Assembly (NCBI RefSeq): GCF_013141765.1
Contig: NZ_WHOD01000119.1
Coordinates: 1-64,000 of the forward strand
DNA from: Paenibacillus foliorum
GTDB taxonomy: Bacteria; Bacillota; Bacilli; Paenibacillales; NBRC-103111
Direction of reading: 5' to 3'
DNA: 64,000 nt
A model generated the notes under the pieces. It did no database searches. It was not told the DNA's origin and saw nothing but the letters and a program-made list of their open reading frames with translations. Shown in pieces: positions 52,367-61,027 of the stretch; position 1 is the first letter of the stretch, and each line of letters opens with the position of its first letter. Made by a program: the position numbers and the translations under genes.

Positions 52367-53226
52367 TCCGTCACCTGTGTCAGCGTTTTATCGTTCCATA
52401 ATTGAATGGGTGCCTCTTGCTTAAGAAAGCCCAATTCCCACGCATAGCGGTAATAAAGCTTTAAACCAGCCTGCTGCTCAGGACCGAACTCATAAATTAA
52501 AGAGGAGAAATACTGCTCCCAATAAGAAGCCGTGCCTCCTAACAAACCTTGTGCATCCCGAACCATGGAGGATAAATCTGATAACGATTCCCTTTTGCTT
52601 TCCATAAATGCTCTATAAATCCGGCTCACCAGCTCAGGACGTTCTTCTACCAGCTGCTTTCGTATCGCACACACTGCAAATGACATCCATTGGCCTGTCA
52701 AGCGATTCCATTCCTCTGCAAGGTCTGTAACCATTAAGCCGTTATCTTTCCAGCTTTCACGAATAGCATGATCTCCTATAAGCAATGCCGCGTCAGCAGA
52801 CTTCAGCATGTCTTTCAGAACTGGGGCGTCATAATGATATTCAGGCTCCGCCTCATAGAAGCGACGCAAAATAATTTTGAGCAGATTTACTGACGTTGCA
52901 GAAGTTGTCGGTAAGGCTATGGAAGCACCGGATAATTCCTCTAGCGGTTTGCGGTGAAACAACAGGATGGATTTCACTCGTTTGTGAGCACTGACCGACA
53001 TATTAGGCAACAGTACATAATCATCTGTATGCTCTCCGTAAGAAAACGAAGATATCGGACCGATGTCGATTTCTCCTTTAGCCATAGCCGCATTCAATTG
53101 AGTAGGCACTTGTGTTATAAACTCAACCTCTCCTTGAAACCTCTCCAACGGAAAGTTGTAAAACAAAGGCCATACGTTTGTAAAATCAATCCGCCCGATG
53201 CGAACGGGCTTGTACGTGCTGCTCAT
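52363..53226 (-). CDS. mqnA: Menaquinone biosynthesis enzyme MqnA (chorismate dehydratase)
   Basis: Start at MSSTYKPVRIGRIDFTN with GGGG upstream; it overlaps the end of ubiX by 41 bp. The 287-residue periplasmic-binding-protein-like fold has RIGRIDFTNVWPLFYNF, DIGPISSFSYG, LLPNMSVSAHKRVKSILLF and LLIGDHAIRE, the pattern of MqnA/MqnD. In the futalosine pathway MqnA dehydrates chorismate to 3-enolpyruvylbenzoate. The N-terminal sequence fits MqnA better than MqnD. Confidence 0.88.
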   Translation of the reverse strand: MSSTYKPVRIGRIDFTNVWPLFYNFPLERFQGEVEFITQVPTQLNAAMAKGEIDIGPISSFSYGEHTDDYVLLPNMSVSAHKRVKSILLFHRKPLEELSGASIALPTTSATSVNLLKIILRRFYEAEPEYHYDAPVLKDMLKSADAALLIGDHAIRESWKDNGLMVTDLAEEWNRLTGQWMSFAVCAIRKQLVEERPELVSRIYRAFMESKRESLSDLSSMVRDAQGLLGGTASYWEQYFSSLIYEFGPEQQAGLKLYYRYAWELGFLKQEAPIQLWNDKTLTQVTE

Positions 53227-53821
53227 CCGACATACCCCATCTTTTATACAATTCGTGTTCCACATCCATATTATCCAGTACCTTGCCCACCATAAAGTCA
53301 ATCATATCATCCAATGTTTGAGGCCCTTGGTAGAAGGCCGGCATAGCAGGAATAATACGCACGCCCATTCGGGAAAGCTTTAACATATTTTCTAAATGAA
53401 TGGCATGAAGAGGCGTCTCCCTTGGCACTATGATGAGAGGTCTGCCTTCCTTCAGCATTACATCAGCGGTTCTTTCGAGGAGGTTATCGGATGCCCCGTT
53501 CGCAATTCCTGATAAAGTCCCCATCGAACAAGGAATAATAACCATACCATGCGTACGGAATGAGCCGCTGGCCGTGCTGGCACCAATATCCTGAATAGAA
53601 TGATACTGGTAGGCTCCGGTACCATATCCCCCAAGTTGGGCTTCCAAAGTATCCTTGCGTTTAGTTACATCCCAGCCAAGCTCTTCTTTAAGCACTCTCC
53701 AACCAGCATCCGTTATGAGCAAATGAATATGCATTCCTTGCGAAAGCAAGTAACGGCATAATCGAACACCGTAGGCAGCCCCGCTCGCCCCAGTTATTCC
53801 TATCACCCAAGGCTTGCTCAT
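53186..53821 (-). CDS. ubiX: UbiX-family flavin prenyltransferase
   Basis: The 211-residue flavoprotein has GITGASGAAYGVRLCRYL, VIIPCSMGTLSGIANGASDNLLERTADV and RPLIIVPRETPLHAIHLENMLKLSRMGV. It makes the prenylated flavin cofactor of UbiD-type decarboxylases, which act in the late futalosine pathway. It overlaps ubiA by 4 bp (ATGA). Confidence 0.95.
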   Translation of the reverse strand: MSKPWVIGITGASGAAYGVRLCRYLLSQGMHIHLLITDAGWRVLKEELGWDVTKRKDTLEAQLGGYGTGAYQYHSIQDIGASTASGSFRTHGMVIIPCSMGTLSGIANGASDNLLERTADVMLKEGRPLIIVPRETPLHAIHLENMLKLSRMGVRIIPAMPAFYQGPQTLDDMIDFMVGKVLDNMDVEHELYKRWGMSDEQHVQARSHRAD

Positions 53822-54693
53822 TTTGGCAGCACCACCAGATCGATGAATGTAAACACAAACACTCCAATACTCAAAACAGAGTTCAAATTAAAAAATGCGA
53901 TGTTCAGCTTGCTTAAGTTTTGGGGATTCACAATTTTATGTTCATAAAACAATAGCCCATTTGCAAAAATAATCCCAATTAAGTAAATCCAGCTTAAGTC
54001 CGTAATATAAAATAAGGTTAAGAATCCAATGGCAGTTACAATATGAAACCAGCGAGCAATATGGAGTGCATTAGCAATCCCAAAACGTTTAGGGATCGAA
54101 TGCAGCCCTTCTTTTTTGTCGATCTCATAATCCTGGCAGGAATAAATAATATCGAAGCCAGCCACCCAAAAGGCAATGGACACATAGAAAACGATAGCCG
54201 CCGTAGAAATATCATTAGTTACCGCAACCCAACCCCCGAGAGGCGCGAGTGCAATGGTCATTCCTAGGATGATGTGACATGCCCACGTAAAACGTTTTGT
54301 ATAGGAGTAGAAAACAAGAAAAAAAACTGCAATTGGCAGTAGTTTCATCGATAGTGAGCTTAGGTTGGCCGTTGCCCAAAAGAGCAATGTGAAGGAAATC
54401 ACAATGAATATGATAGCTTCTTTAGATGAAATTAATCCAGCAGGAATCGCTCTTGCAATAGTTCTCGGATTCCTTCCATCAAACACCTTGTCGATAACAC
54501 GGTTCAGTCCCATAGCCGCACTTCTCGCGCCGACCATCGCCATAAGTATCCAACCAATTTGTCCCCAGCTGGGAAGATGCTGCGATATTACCACAGACCC
54601 CAGAATAGCTCCCATAAAAGCAAAGGGCAACGCGAATAACGTATGTTCAATTTTAATCATTTCCAGAAAAATCTTTGCCTTTTTCAGCAGCAT
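53818..54693 (-). CDS. ubiA: UbiA-family prenyltransferase (probably MqnP)
   Basis: A 291-residue membrane protein with about eight segments and the two Asp-rich motifs, NRVIDKVFDGRNPRT and YSCQDYEIDKKEGLHS. It attaches the heptaprenyl tail to the aromatic ring. Next to mqnA and ubiX it is likely the futalosine-pathway enzyme MqnP, although annotation pipelines call it 4-hydroxybenzoate polyprenyltransferase. Confidence 0.93.
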   Translation of the reverse strand: MLLKKAKIFLEMIKIEHTLFALPFAFMGAILGSVVISQHLPSWGQIGWILMAMVGARSAAMGLNRVIDKVFDGRNPRTIARAIPAGLISSKEAIIFIVISFTLLFWATANLSSLSMKLLPIAVFFLVFYSYTKRFTWACHIILGMTIALAPLGGWVAVTNDISTAAIVFYVSIAFWVAGFDIIYSCQDYEIDKKEGLHSIPKRFGIANALHIARWFHIVTAIGFLTLFYITDLSWIYLIGIIFANGLLFYEHKIVNPQNLSKLNIAFFNLNSVLSIGVFVFTFIDLVVLPK

Positions 54694-54713
54694 GTAGAAT
54701 CCACTCCTGTCCC

Positions 54714-55433
54714 TTATTCCGCTTCCTGCTTCTTGATGCCGATATGAAGTGCTGCGATGCCTCCGGTTAGCGGATAAGCTTGTACATGGGTCAGCCCTGT
54801 TTTTCTGAAAATATCGGCTAATTTCTTATGATCAGGAAAGTGAATCAATGATTCAGGCAACCACTTGTACTGCTCGTAGCGTTTGGCTATCAGTTTACCG
54901 AGCAGCGGTAAAATATTTTGAAAATAGAAATAATAAAGACCCTTGAAAGGCTGCCAGGTAGGCTTGGACAATTCCAGTGAAACGATCATACCGCCAGGCT
55001 TGACCACCCTTTGCATTTCTTCAATTACTTTAACCAAATCAGGCACATTCCTTAATGCAAAACCAATTGTGGCATAGTCGAAAGTATTATCTTCGTATGG
55101 GAGCTCCATAGCATTGCCGCGAACTAGCTCAATCTGCTTGTCCAGCCCCTTCTCACGGATCTTCTTACTCCCGTAATCCAGCATGTTTTGGCTGAAGTCT
55201 AGACCGACAATATCACCAGTACCGCTTTCTTGTGCTAAACTGACTGTCCAATCACAGGTCCCGCAGCAAAGGTCTATAGCTTTGCTGCCTGGTTTTACAT
55301 TCATCTTCTTCATTGTAAACTCTCTCCAGGCTTTATGCCTGCGAAAGCTAAGAATATCATTCATTATGTCATACTTGGGAGCTATGCTTTCAAATACGGA
55401 GTGAACGAATTCTTCTTTTGACTTGGATTCCAC
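54714..55433 (-). CDS. menG: Demethylmenaquinone methyltransferase
   Basis: A GTG start at 55433 (VESKSKEEFVHSVF) is preferred because GAGGTGA precedes it by 5 nt and it clears the end of hepS by 10 bp. The 239-residue UbiE/MenG enzyme has VFESIAPKYDIMNDILSFRRHKAWR, LCCGTCDWTVSLA (SAM), GLDFSQNML and YATIGFALRNVPD. It makes the final C-methylation of menaquinone. Confidence 0.96.
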   Translation of the reverse strand: MESKSKEEFVHSVFESIAPKYDIMNDILSFRRHKAWREFTMKKMNVKPGSKAIDLCCGTCDWTVSLAQESGTGDIVGLDFSQNMLDYGSKKIREKGLDKQIELVRGNAMELPYEDNTFDYATIGFALRNVPDLVKVIEEMQRVVKPGGMIVSLELSKPTWQPFKGLYYFYFQNILPLLGKLIAKRYEQYKWLPESLIHFPDHKKLADIFRKTGLTHVQAYPLTGGIAALHIGIKKQEAE

Positions 55434-55443
55434 AGTAGTCACC

Positions 55444-56307
55444 TCAAATTTCTTCCAGTACTTTAGGTGTCGATAGGTAACGTATAAAAGGCTCTCCAAT
55501 CGACAGCAATTCCTTGCTAAGCTCTTTAGAATCAAGACCCTGCAGCTTATCCTGCAGCAACAGCATACAACTATCCAGCTGCTGATAAAGCTGTAAGGTT
55601 ACTTTATACTTGAGCCAAATAGAGCGAATTTTGCTTGGATCAGGTTCTTCAGACAATAAATACTTCCGCTCTTCTTTGGTTGCCTGCTGCATCACATGCC
55701 AATATCCCCAGCTTTCCCGAAATTGCTGAGCTAACTCTGATCTGGAAATCTCCTGCAATAGAACCTCACATTGAGTAAACAGCTTCAAGATCTCCGGCCA
55801 AGCGCCGTGTATCGATTCTTCCATATACTCAGTAAATGCGAGGTACAGCTGAGTGCGAATCTCCACCGCACGCTTCAAATACTCTTCTGCTGACAGCTTC
55901 ACTTGCTTCATCAATTGGTACATATCGATCTTCAATCGGTTAGCTTCGCAAATTGCATGCGAAATGACCCGAATCAGATCAATATGTCCGGCATTGGAGA
56001 GCAAATAATAAAACCGGCTGCTGAAATAATCGCCCGCCAGTATTTTGAGTTGCCTCGATCTTGCTGCTTTCATTTCCTTAACCTGATTCGTTACGCTAAC
56101 CATATCGTGTGTGTCCAAGCCAACCTGGACTAAGGCTGTTACGAGACTGAAAAGCTCGCTATAGCTCGACATTGTGCTATGTTTGCTTAAAAAAACATAT
56201 AAAAGCTTTGTACGAAATTCAGGAAACACCGGTAATTCAGTATGTGTTTGGATCATATCGTATTCTATATATTTTCTCGCCATCTCTGGGATACGATAAG
56301 AATTCAT
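55444..56307 (-). CDS. hepS: Heptaprenyl diphosphate synthase component I
   Basis: A 287-residue helical protein without the Asp-rich prenyltransferase motifs. Its middle (LAGDYFSSRFYYLLSNAGHIDLIRVISHAICEANRLKIDMYQ) matches HEPPP_synt_1, the regulatory subunit of heptaprenyl diphosphate synthase. Gene order hepS-menG-...-hepT supports this. SD GGAGG. Confidence 0.93.
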   Translation of the reverse strand: MNSYRIPEMARKYIEYDMIQTHTELPVFPEFRTKLLYVFLSKHSTMSSYSELFSLVTALVQVGLDTHDMVSVTNQVKEMKAARSRQLKILAGDYFSSRFYYLLSNAGHIDLIRVISHAICEANRLKIDMYQLMKQVKLSAEEYLKRAVEIRTQLYLAFTEYMEESIHGAWPEILKLFTQCEVLLQEISRSELAQQFRESWGYWHVMQQATKEERKYLLSEEPDPSKIRSIWLKYKVTLQLYQQLDSCMLLLQDKLQGLDSKELSKELLSIGEPFIRYLSTPKVLEEI

Positions 56308-56395
56308 AATTAGCCTCCGAACGAGTACAAAGAATCATTAGATCATAATCTTAACTATTATAGCATAGTACAGCCTTACGCGCATAATATCCGCC

Positions 56396-56926
56396 TCAAC
56401 TTTTTATCTCAAAACGCTCTCTCCACCTAGTTGTGTAGGTCACCCGAAAGTGAGATTGCAGGTACTGTTCCATTTCCTCGATACCTCGAGTAGGAATCAC
56501 ATTTTCACTAGGGAGCCACTTTTCTCTTCTGGCATCTGTTGCAAGCAGCAGAGCCGTTCCGTTACCAGTGTTGCTTTTGCCACTATCAAGAACTCGCACC
56601 AGTACTTGATTAATATTCGTTGAACGGCTAAACAAAGCACGTGGAATTTCATACATATCTTGAACAATCTCATCTTTCTCCGAGGACGGTGAAGAAATGA
56701 GATCTACTGAAACAATAGCATGCGTTACTTCAACCTTCCGAATGCGAAGGTGCAGCTGCAGCTTACTCATGACATCCACAATATTAGCTTCAGATACAGG
56801 CTGCGCTTTAACCGAACGGAACACTGCGGAATTCGAACCATTCTCTAATTGGGGCAATAAAGACAATGTCACTACGACACTTACAGACAATAACGTTGTG
56901 ATAAGAAGTCGGGGCAACCATTTCAT
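56396..56926 (-). CDS. Membrane-anchored exported protein of unknown function (176 aa)
   Basis: Start at MKWLPRLLITTLL with AGGAGG upstream. One N-terminal membrane anchor or signal (about 5-25) is followed by an outside alpha/beta domain with LRIRKVEVTHAIVSVDLI and PRALFSRSTNINQVLVRVLD. It resembles small sporulation/germination-type exported proteins in Paenibacillus, but I cannot name a family. It lies between mtrB and hepS, which are adjacent in B. subtilis. The leader holds the best copies of the recurring palindrome. Confidence 0.75.
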   Translation of the reverse strand: MKWLPRLLITTLLSVSVVVTLSLLPQLENGSNSAVFRSVKAQPVSEANIVDVMSKLQLHLRIRKVEVTHAIVSVDLISSPSSEKDEIVQDMYEIPRALFSRSTNINQVLVRVLDSGKSNTGNGTALLLATDARREKWLPSENVIPTRGIEEMEQYLQSHFRVTYTTRWRERFEIKS

Positions 56927-56937
56927 CGGGCAAACTC

Positions 56938-57050
56938 CTCCTAAGAGTTTTTGCGTAAGCAAAAACTAGCGTCGTAAGCATCTGCTGAGTTCCACTTTAG
57001 CGAAACTCACTTCTCAAGCACCATCTGTGTATCGCAAAAGTGAATTCACC
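56938..57050. repeat. Palindrome array before the gene at 56926 (family copy 4)
   Basis: AGTTTTTGC-gtaa-GCAAAAACT (56946-56967) is a perfect 9-bp hairpin abutting the SD. It is followed by GTCGTAAGC and by a second unit at 56987-57013 that matches 33103-33129 at 22 of 27 positions; CGTAAGCA recurs twice. Confidence 0.65.
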
Positions 57051-57123
57051 ACGTAAGCAGCGTATGTAATAATGCGTTACAATTGAATGCTTGACCGAGA
57101 TCCCTACTCTTATCATTGTACAA

Positions 57124-57150
57124 CGAAAAAAAGCAGGCTATGCCTGCAGA
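57124..57150 (-). terminator. Terminator of mtrB
   Basis: GCAGGC-tat-GCCTGC with extension CTGCAGGC and seven U on the minus strand, 11 bp after the mtrB stop. Confidence 0.85.
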
Positions 57151-57160
57151 AGCTGAAAAA

Positions 57161-57394
57161 TTATTCCTCTGTATCCATAACTCCGTACTTTGTCATAACT
57201 GTAGCCTTACCTCTAATTTTTACTGCTGATGTGTGTGCTGTAAATTGAGCTATCATAACTTCGCCTTTATCAAGCTTTTCCGTATGATGGAACCTCGTAT
57301 CCTGGCCTCGGGTCAATCCGATAACCTGAACTCCGTTTTCCTTTGCTTTGATAACAAAATAATCGCCTTGAGTCGGACTTGTGTTAGTATCCAT
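57161..57394 (-). CDS. mtrB: Trp RNA-binding attenuation protein TRAP
   Basis: Start at MDTNTSPTQGD with GGAAGGAAG upstream. The 77 residues follow B. subtilis MtrB almost throughout: DYFVIKAKENGVQVIGLTRGQDTRFHHTEKLDKGEV, IAQFTAHTSAVKIRGKA. TRAP is an 11-subunit ring that binds tryptophan between subunits and wraps GAG/UAG repeats of RNA. The RNA-contacting Lys and Arg (KLDKGE, KIRGKA) are kept. Its target leader is in the window at 46719-46780. In B. subtilis folE (mtrA) precedes mtrB; here a PAP2 gene does. Confidence 0.96.
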   Translation of the reverse strand: MDTNTSPTQGDYFVIKAKENGVQVIGLTRGQDTRFHHTEKLDKGEVMIAQFTAHTSAVKIRGKATVMTKYGVMDTEE

Positions 57395-57499
57395 CGTTAT
57401 CTTCTTCCTTCCTGTCAAAACATACTTACTTGTATGATGCACAAAAAATAGGGCTGATGTCAACTGTTCAATGCTCAAATGGACAAAAAAGGCCGCGGA

Positions 57500-58423
57500 T
57501 TAAGCGACCATTGTTTCCTTAGAGTAAGTTTTACCCTTTTTGCCGTAAAAACCTTTGAAACTGCTTGGCAGCAGCTTGGACGCAAGGCCAATAACTAAAT
57601 CAGCTAATTTAACCGTTCCGTAAGCAAATGCCATTCCTGCAAACACATCCAGCACCCAGTGAATTTGCAAATACATGGTAGAAAAAATAATAGAAGAGCA
57701 GTAAGCTACCATCATATATTTAAAAATGCGGTCTTTCTCTCTTAATGCCAATAACAGCATAGCAAACGATATCGAAGTATGCATACTCGGGAAACAGTTC
57801 ATTACACTAACAAGCAGTTCATTCTCAGTAGCGAAGCTGCGCCCTAATAAATCAGGTTGATGCTTAACCCACCAAACTTCACGGAGAAGAATCAAATTAT
57901 AAAAGGGCAGGATTAATGGAAACTGCATTAAATGCCCTGATAAAGCATAAGAAAGCATCTTCTTCATGCTTCTTGTCCAAAAGCTGCGCACAATGCAAAT
58001 CCATAACGAAAGCACGAAGCCATAATTATAGATCCATACCATCGCATGGTCAAGGGAAGGGGTATTGAAAGTTCTCGCCCAGGCACCATCGTTAAACGGA
58101 ATACTGTTCATCCAAGCATCCCAATTCCAAGGATGACGGTTATTTTCAAACATCCAATTGGCGATTTTCCACCAGAAGCCATTGCCGGATCCATAAAAAT
58201 AATAAAACACATACAGCATAGGGATAGCAAAAATAAAAAAACGTTTCCATTCGACTTCAATTTGGTCTCTTCTGACACCAAGCAAACACAATAATAATAA
58301 TACCCAGCAAGCAGCGCTCCAATTCCCGGCTGTACCAATACGCCAAATCAAATAAATGGAAGCTATAATACCATACATCGTCCAATCCAACGATGATAGA
58401 TATGCTTTTGTCTTATCCCCCAC
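57500..58423 (-). CDS. PAP2-family membrane phosphatase
   Basis: A GTG start at 58423 has AGGAGG 8 nt upstream; the longer frame would run through the tRNA gene and is rejected. The 307 residues include about seven membrane segments and the PAP2 region NCFPSMHTSISFAMLL and QIHWVLDVFAGMAFAYG (C2 and C3 motifs); the C1 motif is not clear, which is typical of the inositolphosphotransferase-like branch. Likely acts on a lipid or polyprenyl phosphate at the outer face of the membrane. Confidence 0.85.
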   Translation of the reverse strand: MGDKTKAYLSSLDWTMYGIIASIYLIWRIGTAGNWSAACWVLLLLCLLGVRRDQIEVEWKRFFIFAIPMLYVFYYFYGSGNGFWWKIANWMFENNRHPWNWDAWMNSIPFNDGAWARTFNTPSLDHAMVWIYNYGFVLSLWICIVRSFWTRSMKKMLSYALSGHLMQFPLILPFYNLILLREVWWVKHQPDLLGRSFATENELLVSVMNCFPSMHTSISFAMLLLALREKDRIFKYMMVAYCSSIIFSTMYLQIHWVLDVFAGMAFAYGTVKLADLVIGLASKLLPSSFKGFYGKKGKTYSKETMVA

Positions 58424-58515
58424 CCCAGTATCCTCCTCTAGCATGTCACCACTGAAAAAGCCCAATATCTTTGCTTTCAAAAGAAAAAGACACCGGATCG
58501 ACGATGTCTCTCTCA

Positions 58516-58592
58516 TGGTCGGAGTAACACGATTTGAACGTGCGACCTCACCCACCCCAAGGGTGCGCGCTACCGAGCTGCGCCATACCCCG
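58516..58592 (-). tRNA. tRNA-Pro (anticodon TGG)
   Basis: A 77-nt cloverleaf on the minus strand: acceptor CGGGGTA/TACTCCG, D loop with AGCTCGGTAGC, anticodon stem-loop CACCCTTGGGGTGGGTG with anticodon TGG, T arm with GTTCAAATC, and an encoded ACCA 3' end. It stands alone between the PAP2 gene and hbs. Confidence 0.96.
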
Positions 58593-58694
58593 ATTCTTTA
58601 CATTGCTTATTATAATTGCGGTCTTTTTAATTGTAAAGATGATCTTTATAATTAAAAGAATCACTCATTAATCCTCTCATTGATCAAGGTATAA

Positions 58695-58730
58695 ATTAAA
58701 AACACCTGAATCAAAATCGATTCAGGTGTT
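58695..58730 (-). terminator. Terminator of hbs
   Basis: AACACCTGAATC and GATTCAGGTGTT form a perfect 12-bp stem with a 6-nt loop and U tract on the minus strand, about 48 bp after the hbs stop. Confidence 0.92.
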
Positions 58731-58778
58731 ACGGCCTACTCTTAAGTTCCAGCTATGATATGTAGGAAAGCATGGTTC

Positions 58779-59051
58779 TTACTGAATACCGTCTTTAAGT
58801 GCTTTACCTGGTTTGAAAGCTGGAATTTTGCTTGATGGGATATCGATCTCTTCGCCAGTTTGCGGGTTACGTCCTTTACGAGCGGAACGTTCACGAACTT
58901 CAAAGTTTCCGAATCCTACCAATTGCACCTTATCTCCACCCTGCAAAGCTTCAGAGATAGCTTCAAAAACAGCTTCCACTGCTTTGGTTGCATCCTTCTT
59001 AGAAAGCTCAGAGGTTTCTGCAACTTTGTTAATCAATTCAGATTTATTCAT
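58779..59051 (-). CDS. hbs: DNA-binding protein HU
   Basis: The 90-residue histone-like protein starts MNKSELINKVAE; GGAGG is 8 nt upstream, so the upstream in-frame GTG inside the SD is not used. The beta-arm signature GFGNFEVRERSARKGRNPQTGEEI is complete. It bends and compacts DNA. Position next to spoIVA matches B. subtilis. Confidence 0.98.
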   Translation of the reverse strand: MNKSELINKVAETSELSKKDATKAVEAVFEAISEALQGGDKVQLVGFGNFEVRERSARKGRNPQTGEEIDIPSSKIPAFKPGKALKDGIQ

Positions 59052-59186
59052 GCCATTCACCTCCCCCCACTATATCTCATATTACCCTTTGTTAACTGAA
59101 TTGTTTAAAAATATACATATAGAACAAGGAAATCAAACAAACAAGACTATATTAATACACCCTAGTAGCTTTTTCAAGTGAAAACG

Positions 59187-59217
59187 AAAAAAATGCACCC
59201 AAAGGAGTGCATTTTCA
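59187..59217 (-). terminator. Terminator of spoIVA
   Basis: On the minus strand AAAATGCAC and GTGCATTTT pair, with a 9-nt loop region and U7. Located about 20 bp after the spoIVA stop. Confidence 0.82.
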
Positions 59218-59236
59218 CTAGATTTTGTGACCAAAA

Positions 59237-60715
59237 TCACAATATGATAGCTATTAGTCCACCCGAGCCTTCATTGATAATCCGGCCAAGAGTTTCTTGA
59301 AGCTTATAGCGTGCATTGTCCGGCATCATCGCTAGCTTGCCTTGAATTCCTTCACGAACGATAGAGTGAAGCGATCTGCCGAATATGTCGGATTCCCATA
59401 TTTTCAATGGATTGTCTTCAAAATCCTGCATTAAATAACGGACAAGCTCCTCGCTCTGCTTCTCTGTTCCAATAATAGGTGAAAACTCAGATTCGACGTC
59501 TACACGTATCATATGGATAGAAGGTGCAGTGGCTTTCAGCCTCACACCGAACCTAGACCCCTGCCTGATCAATTCCGGCTCATCCAGAGCCATTTCCTCT
59601 AGGGTAGGCGGCGCAATGCCGTAGCCAGTCGTTTTAACCATCTCAAGCGCTTCGGCAAAATGATCGTATTCACGTTTGGCATGGCTGAACTCCTGCATCA
59701 GCTGCAGCAGGTGATCCTTGCCGCGAATTTCTACTCCAACTACTTCCATCAGAATTCGGTCATAGAGCTCATCTGGTGCGTACAAGTCGATTTCTGCCAC
59801 ACCTTGCCCCATGTTCATACCTGCCAGAGCGGCTTTGTCAATGAATTCATATTCCTCGAAGTGGCTTACAACGCGATCCACATCACGCAGCCTGCGAATA
59901 TCCTGAACCGTTTCACGGACTGAATTTTCGAAATGCGAGCGCAGCCAATGGCTGTCTTCCAGTACCATGACCCAGCTCGGCAGATTAACGTTCACTTCGT
60001 GAACCGGGAACTCGTAAAGCACCTCACGCAGTACAGAGGTCATATCATCTTCATTCATGTTAGCTACACTCATTGCAACAACAGGGATATCATGTGTCGC
60101 CTGCAGCTCATTGCGTAATTCCTGAGCAATTTCACCATTAGGCTTCGTTGAGTTAACAATGACTATAAATGGTTTGCCGACTTCCTTCAGCTCATTGATT
60201 ATTCGTGCTTCAGCGTCCGCATAGGAAGATCGCGGTATTTCTGCAATGGTACCGTCTGTTGTTATCACCACGCCCAATGTCGCATGCTCCTGGATAACTT
60301 TGCGGGTACCGATCTCCGCTGCTTCCTGGAATGGAATCGCCTCATCAAACCAAGGCGTATTAATCATACGAGGACCGTGCTCGTCTTCATAGCCTTTCGC
60401 GCCTTCGACAACATAGCCTACACAATCGACCAACCGAACATTAACATTCAGTCCTTCAGCCACATGCAGCTGTACTGCAGTATTAGGCACAAATTTCGGC
60501 TCAGTAGTCATGATGGTACGGCCTGCCGCGCTTTGCGGCAATTCATCCGTAGCTCGGATACGATCAGCATCGTTCTGAATGTTTGGTAGTACGATCGATT
60601 CCATAAAGCGTTTAATGAACGTTGATTTTCCCGTACGGACCGCTCCAACGACCCCCAGGTAAATATCCCCGCCTGTACGCTCTGCAATGTCCTTAAAGAT
60701 ATCCACTTTTTCCAA
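59237..60715 (-). CDS. spoIVA: Stage IV sporulation protein A, spore coat morphogenetic ATPase
   Basis: The 492 residues match the SpoIVA length and begin MEKVDIFKDIAERTGGDIYLGVVGAVRTGKST (Walker A). RLVDCVGY and VIVNSTKPNG fit the GTPase-derived ATP-binding domain, and the C terminus (GSGGLIAIIL) is the membrane-anchoring end. SpoIVA polymerises on the forespore surface with ATP hydrolysis and forms the base of the coat. It shows that the organism makes endospores. Confidence 0.98.
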   Translation of the reverse strand: MEKVDIFKDIAERTGGDIYLGVVGAVRTGKSTFIKRFMESIVLPNIQNDADRIRATDELPQSAAGRTIMTTEPKFVPNTAVQLHVAEGLNVNVRLVDCVGYVVEGAKGYEDEHGPRMINTPWFDEAIPFQEAAEIGTRKVIQEHATLGVVITTDGTIAEIPRSSYADAEARIINELKEVGKPFIVIVNSTKPNGEIAQELRNELQATHDIPVVAMSVANMNEDDMTSVLREVLYEFPVHEVNVNLPSWVMVLEDSHWLRSHFENSVRETVQDIRRLRDVDRVVSHFEEYEFIDKAALAGMNMGQGVAEIDLYAPDELYDRILMEVVGVEIRGKDHLLQLMQEFSHAKREYDHFAEALEMVKTTGYGIAPPTLEEMALDEPELIRQGSRFGVRLKATAPSIHMIRVDVESEFSPIIGTEKQSEELVRYLMQDFEDNPLKIWESDIFGRSLHSIVREGIQGKLAMMPDNARYKLQETLGRIINEGSGGLIAIIL

Positions 60716-60883
60716 TGAGAATCCCTCCTACAGGTTGTTTAAGACGAAACTCGTACCTATGCTTTCGGACTAGTAAAAATATATGTACTAGCAGAAGAAT
60801 TATGATGAATTATTGGCACTTTTTATTTTAATCACTCCTTGCCCATAACGACTTTAGCCAAGCCGCCGCATGATCCCTAAGTG

Positions 60884-60913
60884 AATATATGAACAAGGGG
60901 CTGCGTATATGAC
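60884..60913 (-). promoter_or_regulatory. Possible sigma-E promoter of spoIVA
   Basis: On the minus strand GTCATATA (60906-60913), 14 bp, CATATATT (60884-60891) fits the mother-cell sigma-E pattern (ATATT-like -35, CATAnnnT -10). It lies about 165 nt before spoIVA, which is sigma-E controlled in B. subtilis. The rest of the gap 60716-60880 shows no other clear element. Confidence 0.45.
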
Positions 60914-60923
60914 GGAATATTAA

Positions 60924-61015
60924 AAAAAGCTTCAATTCGAAGCCTTTTCGGCGAATATGCATAGTGATAGTACAAAAAAACCTCTGTTACCCTTCTAAAA
61001 GGTTTACAGAGGTTT
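60924..61015 (-). terminator. Two tandem terminators after the lipoprotein gene
   Basis: The first is AAACCTCTGT/ACAGAGGTTT (60978-61015) with a U run; the second, GCTTC-5-GAAGC with U7, lies at 60924-60947. Together they isolate spoIVA from its upstream neighbour. Confidence 0.8.
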
Positions 61016-61027
61016 ATATCATTCCGA

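Noticed and set aside
58424..58555. N-terminal extension of the PAP2 gene into the tRNA-Pro gene
   Set aside because: It would translate part of a tRNA and lacks an SD, while a GTG at 58423 has a consensus SD.
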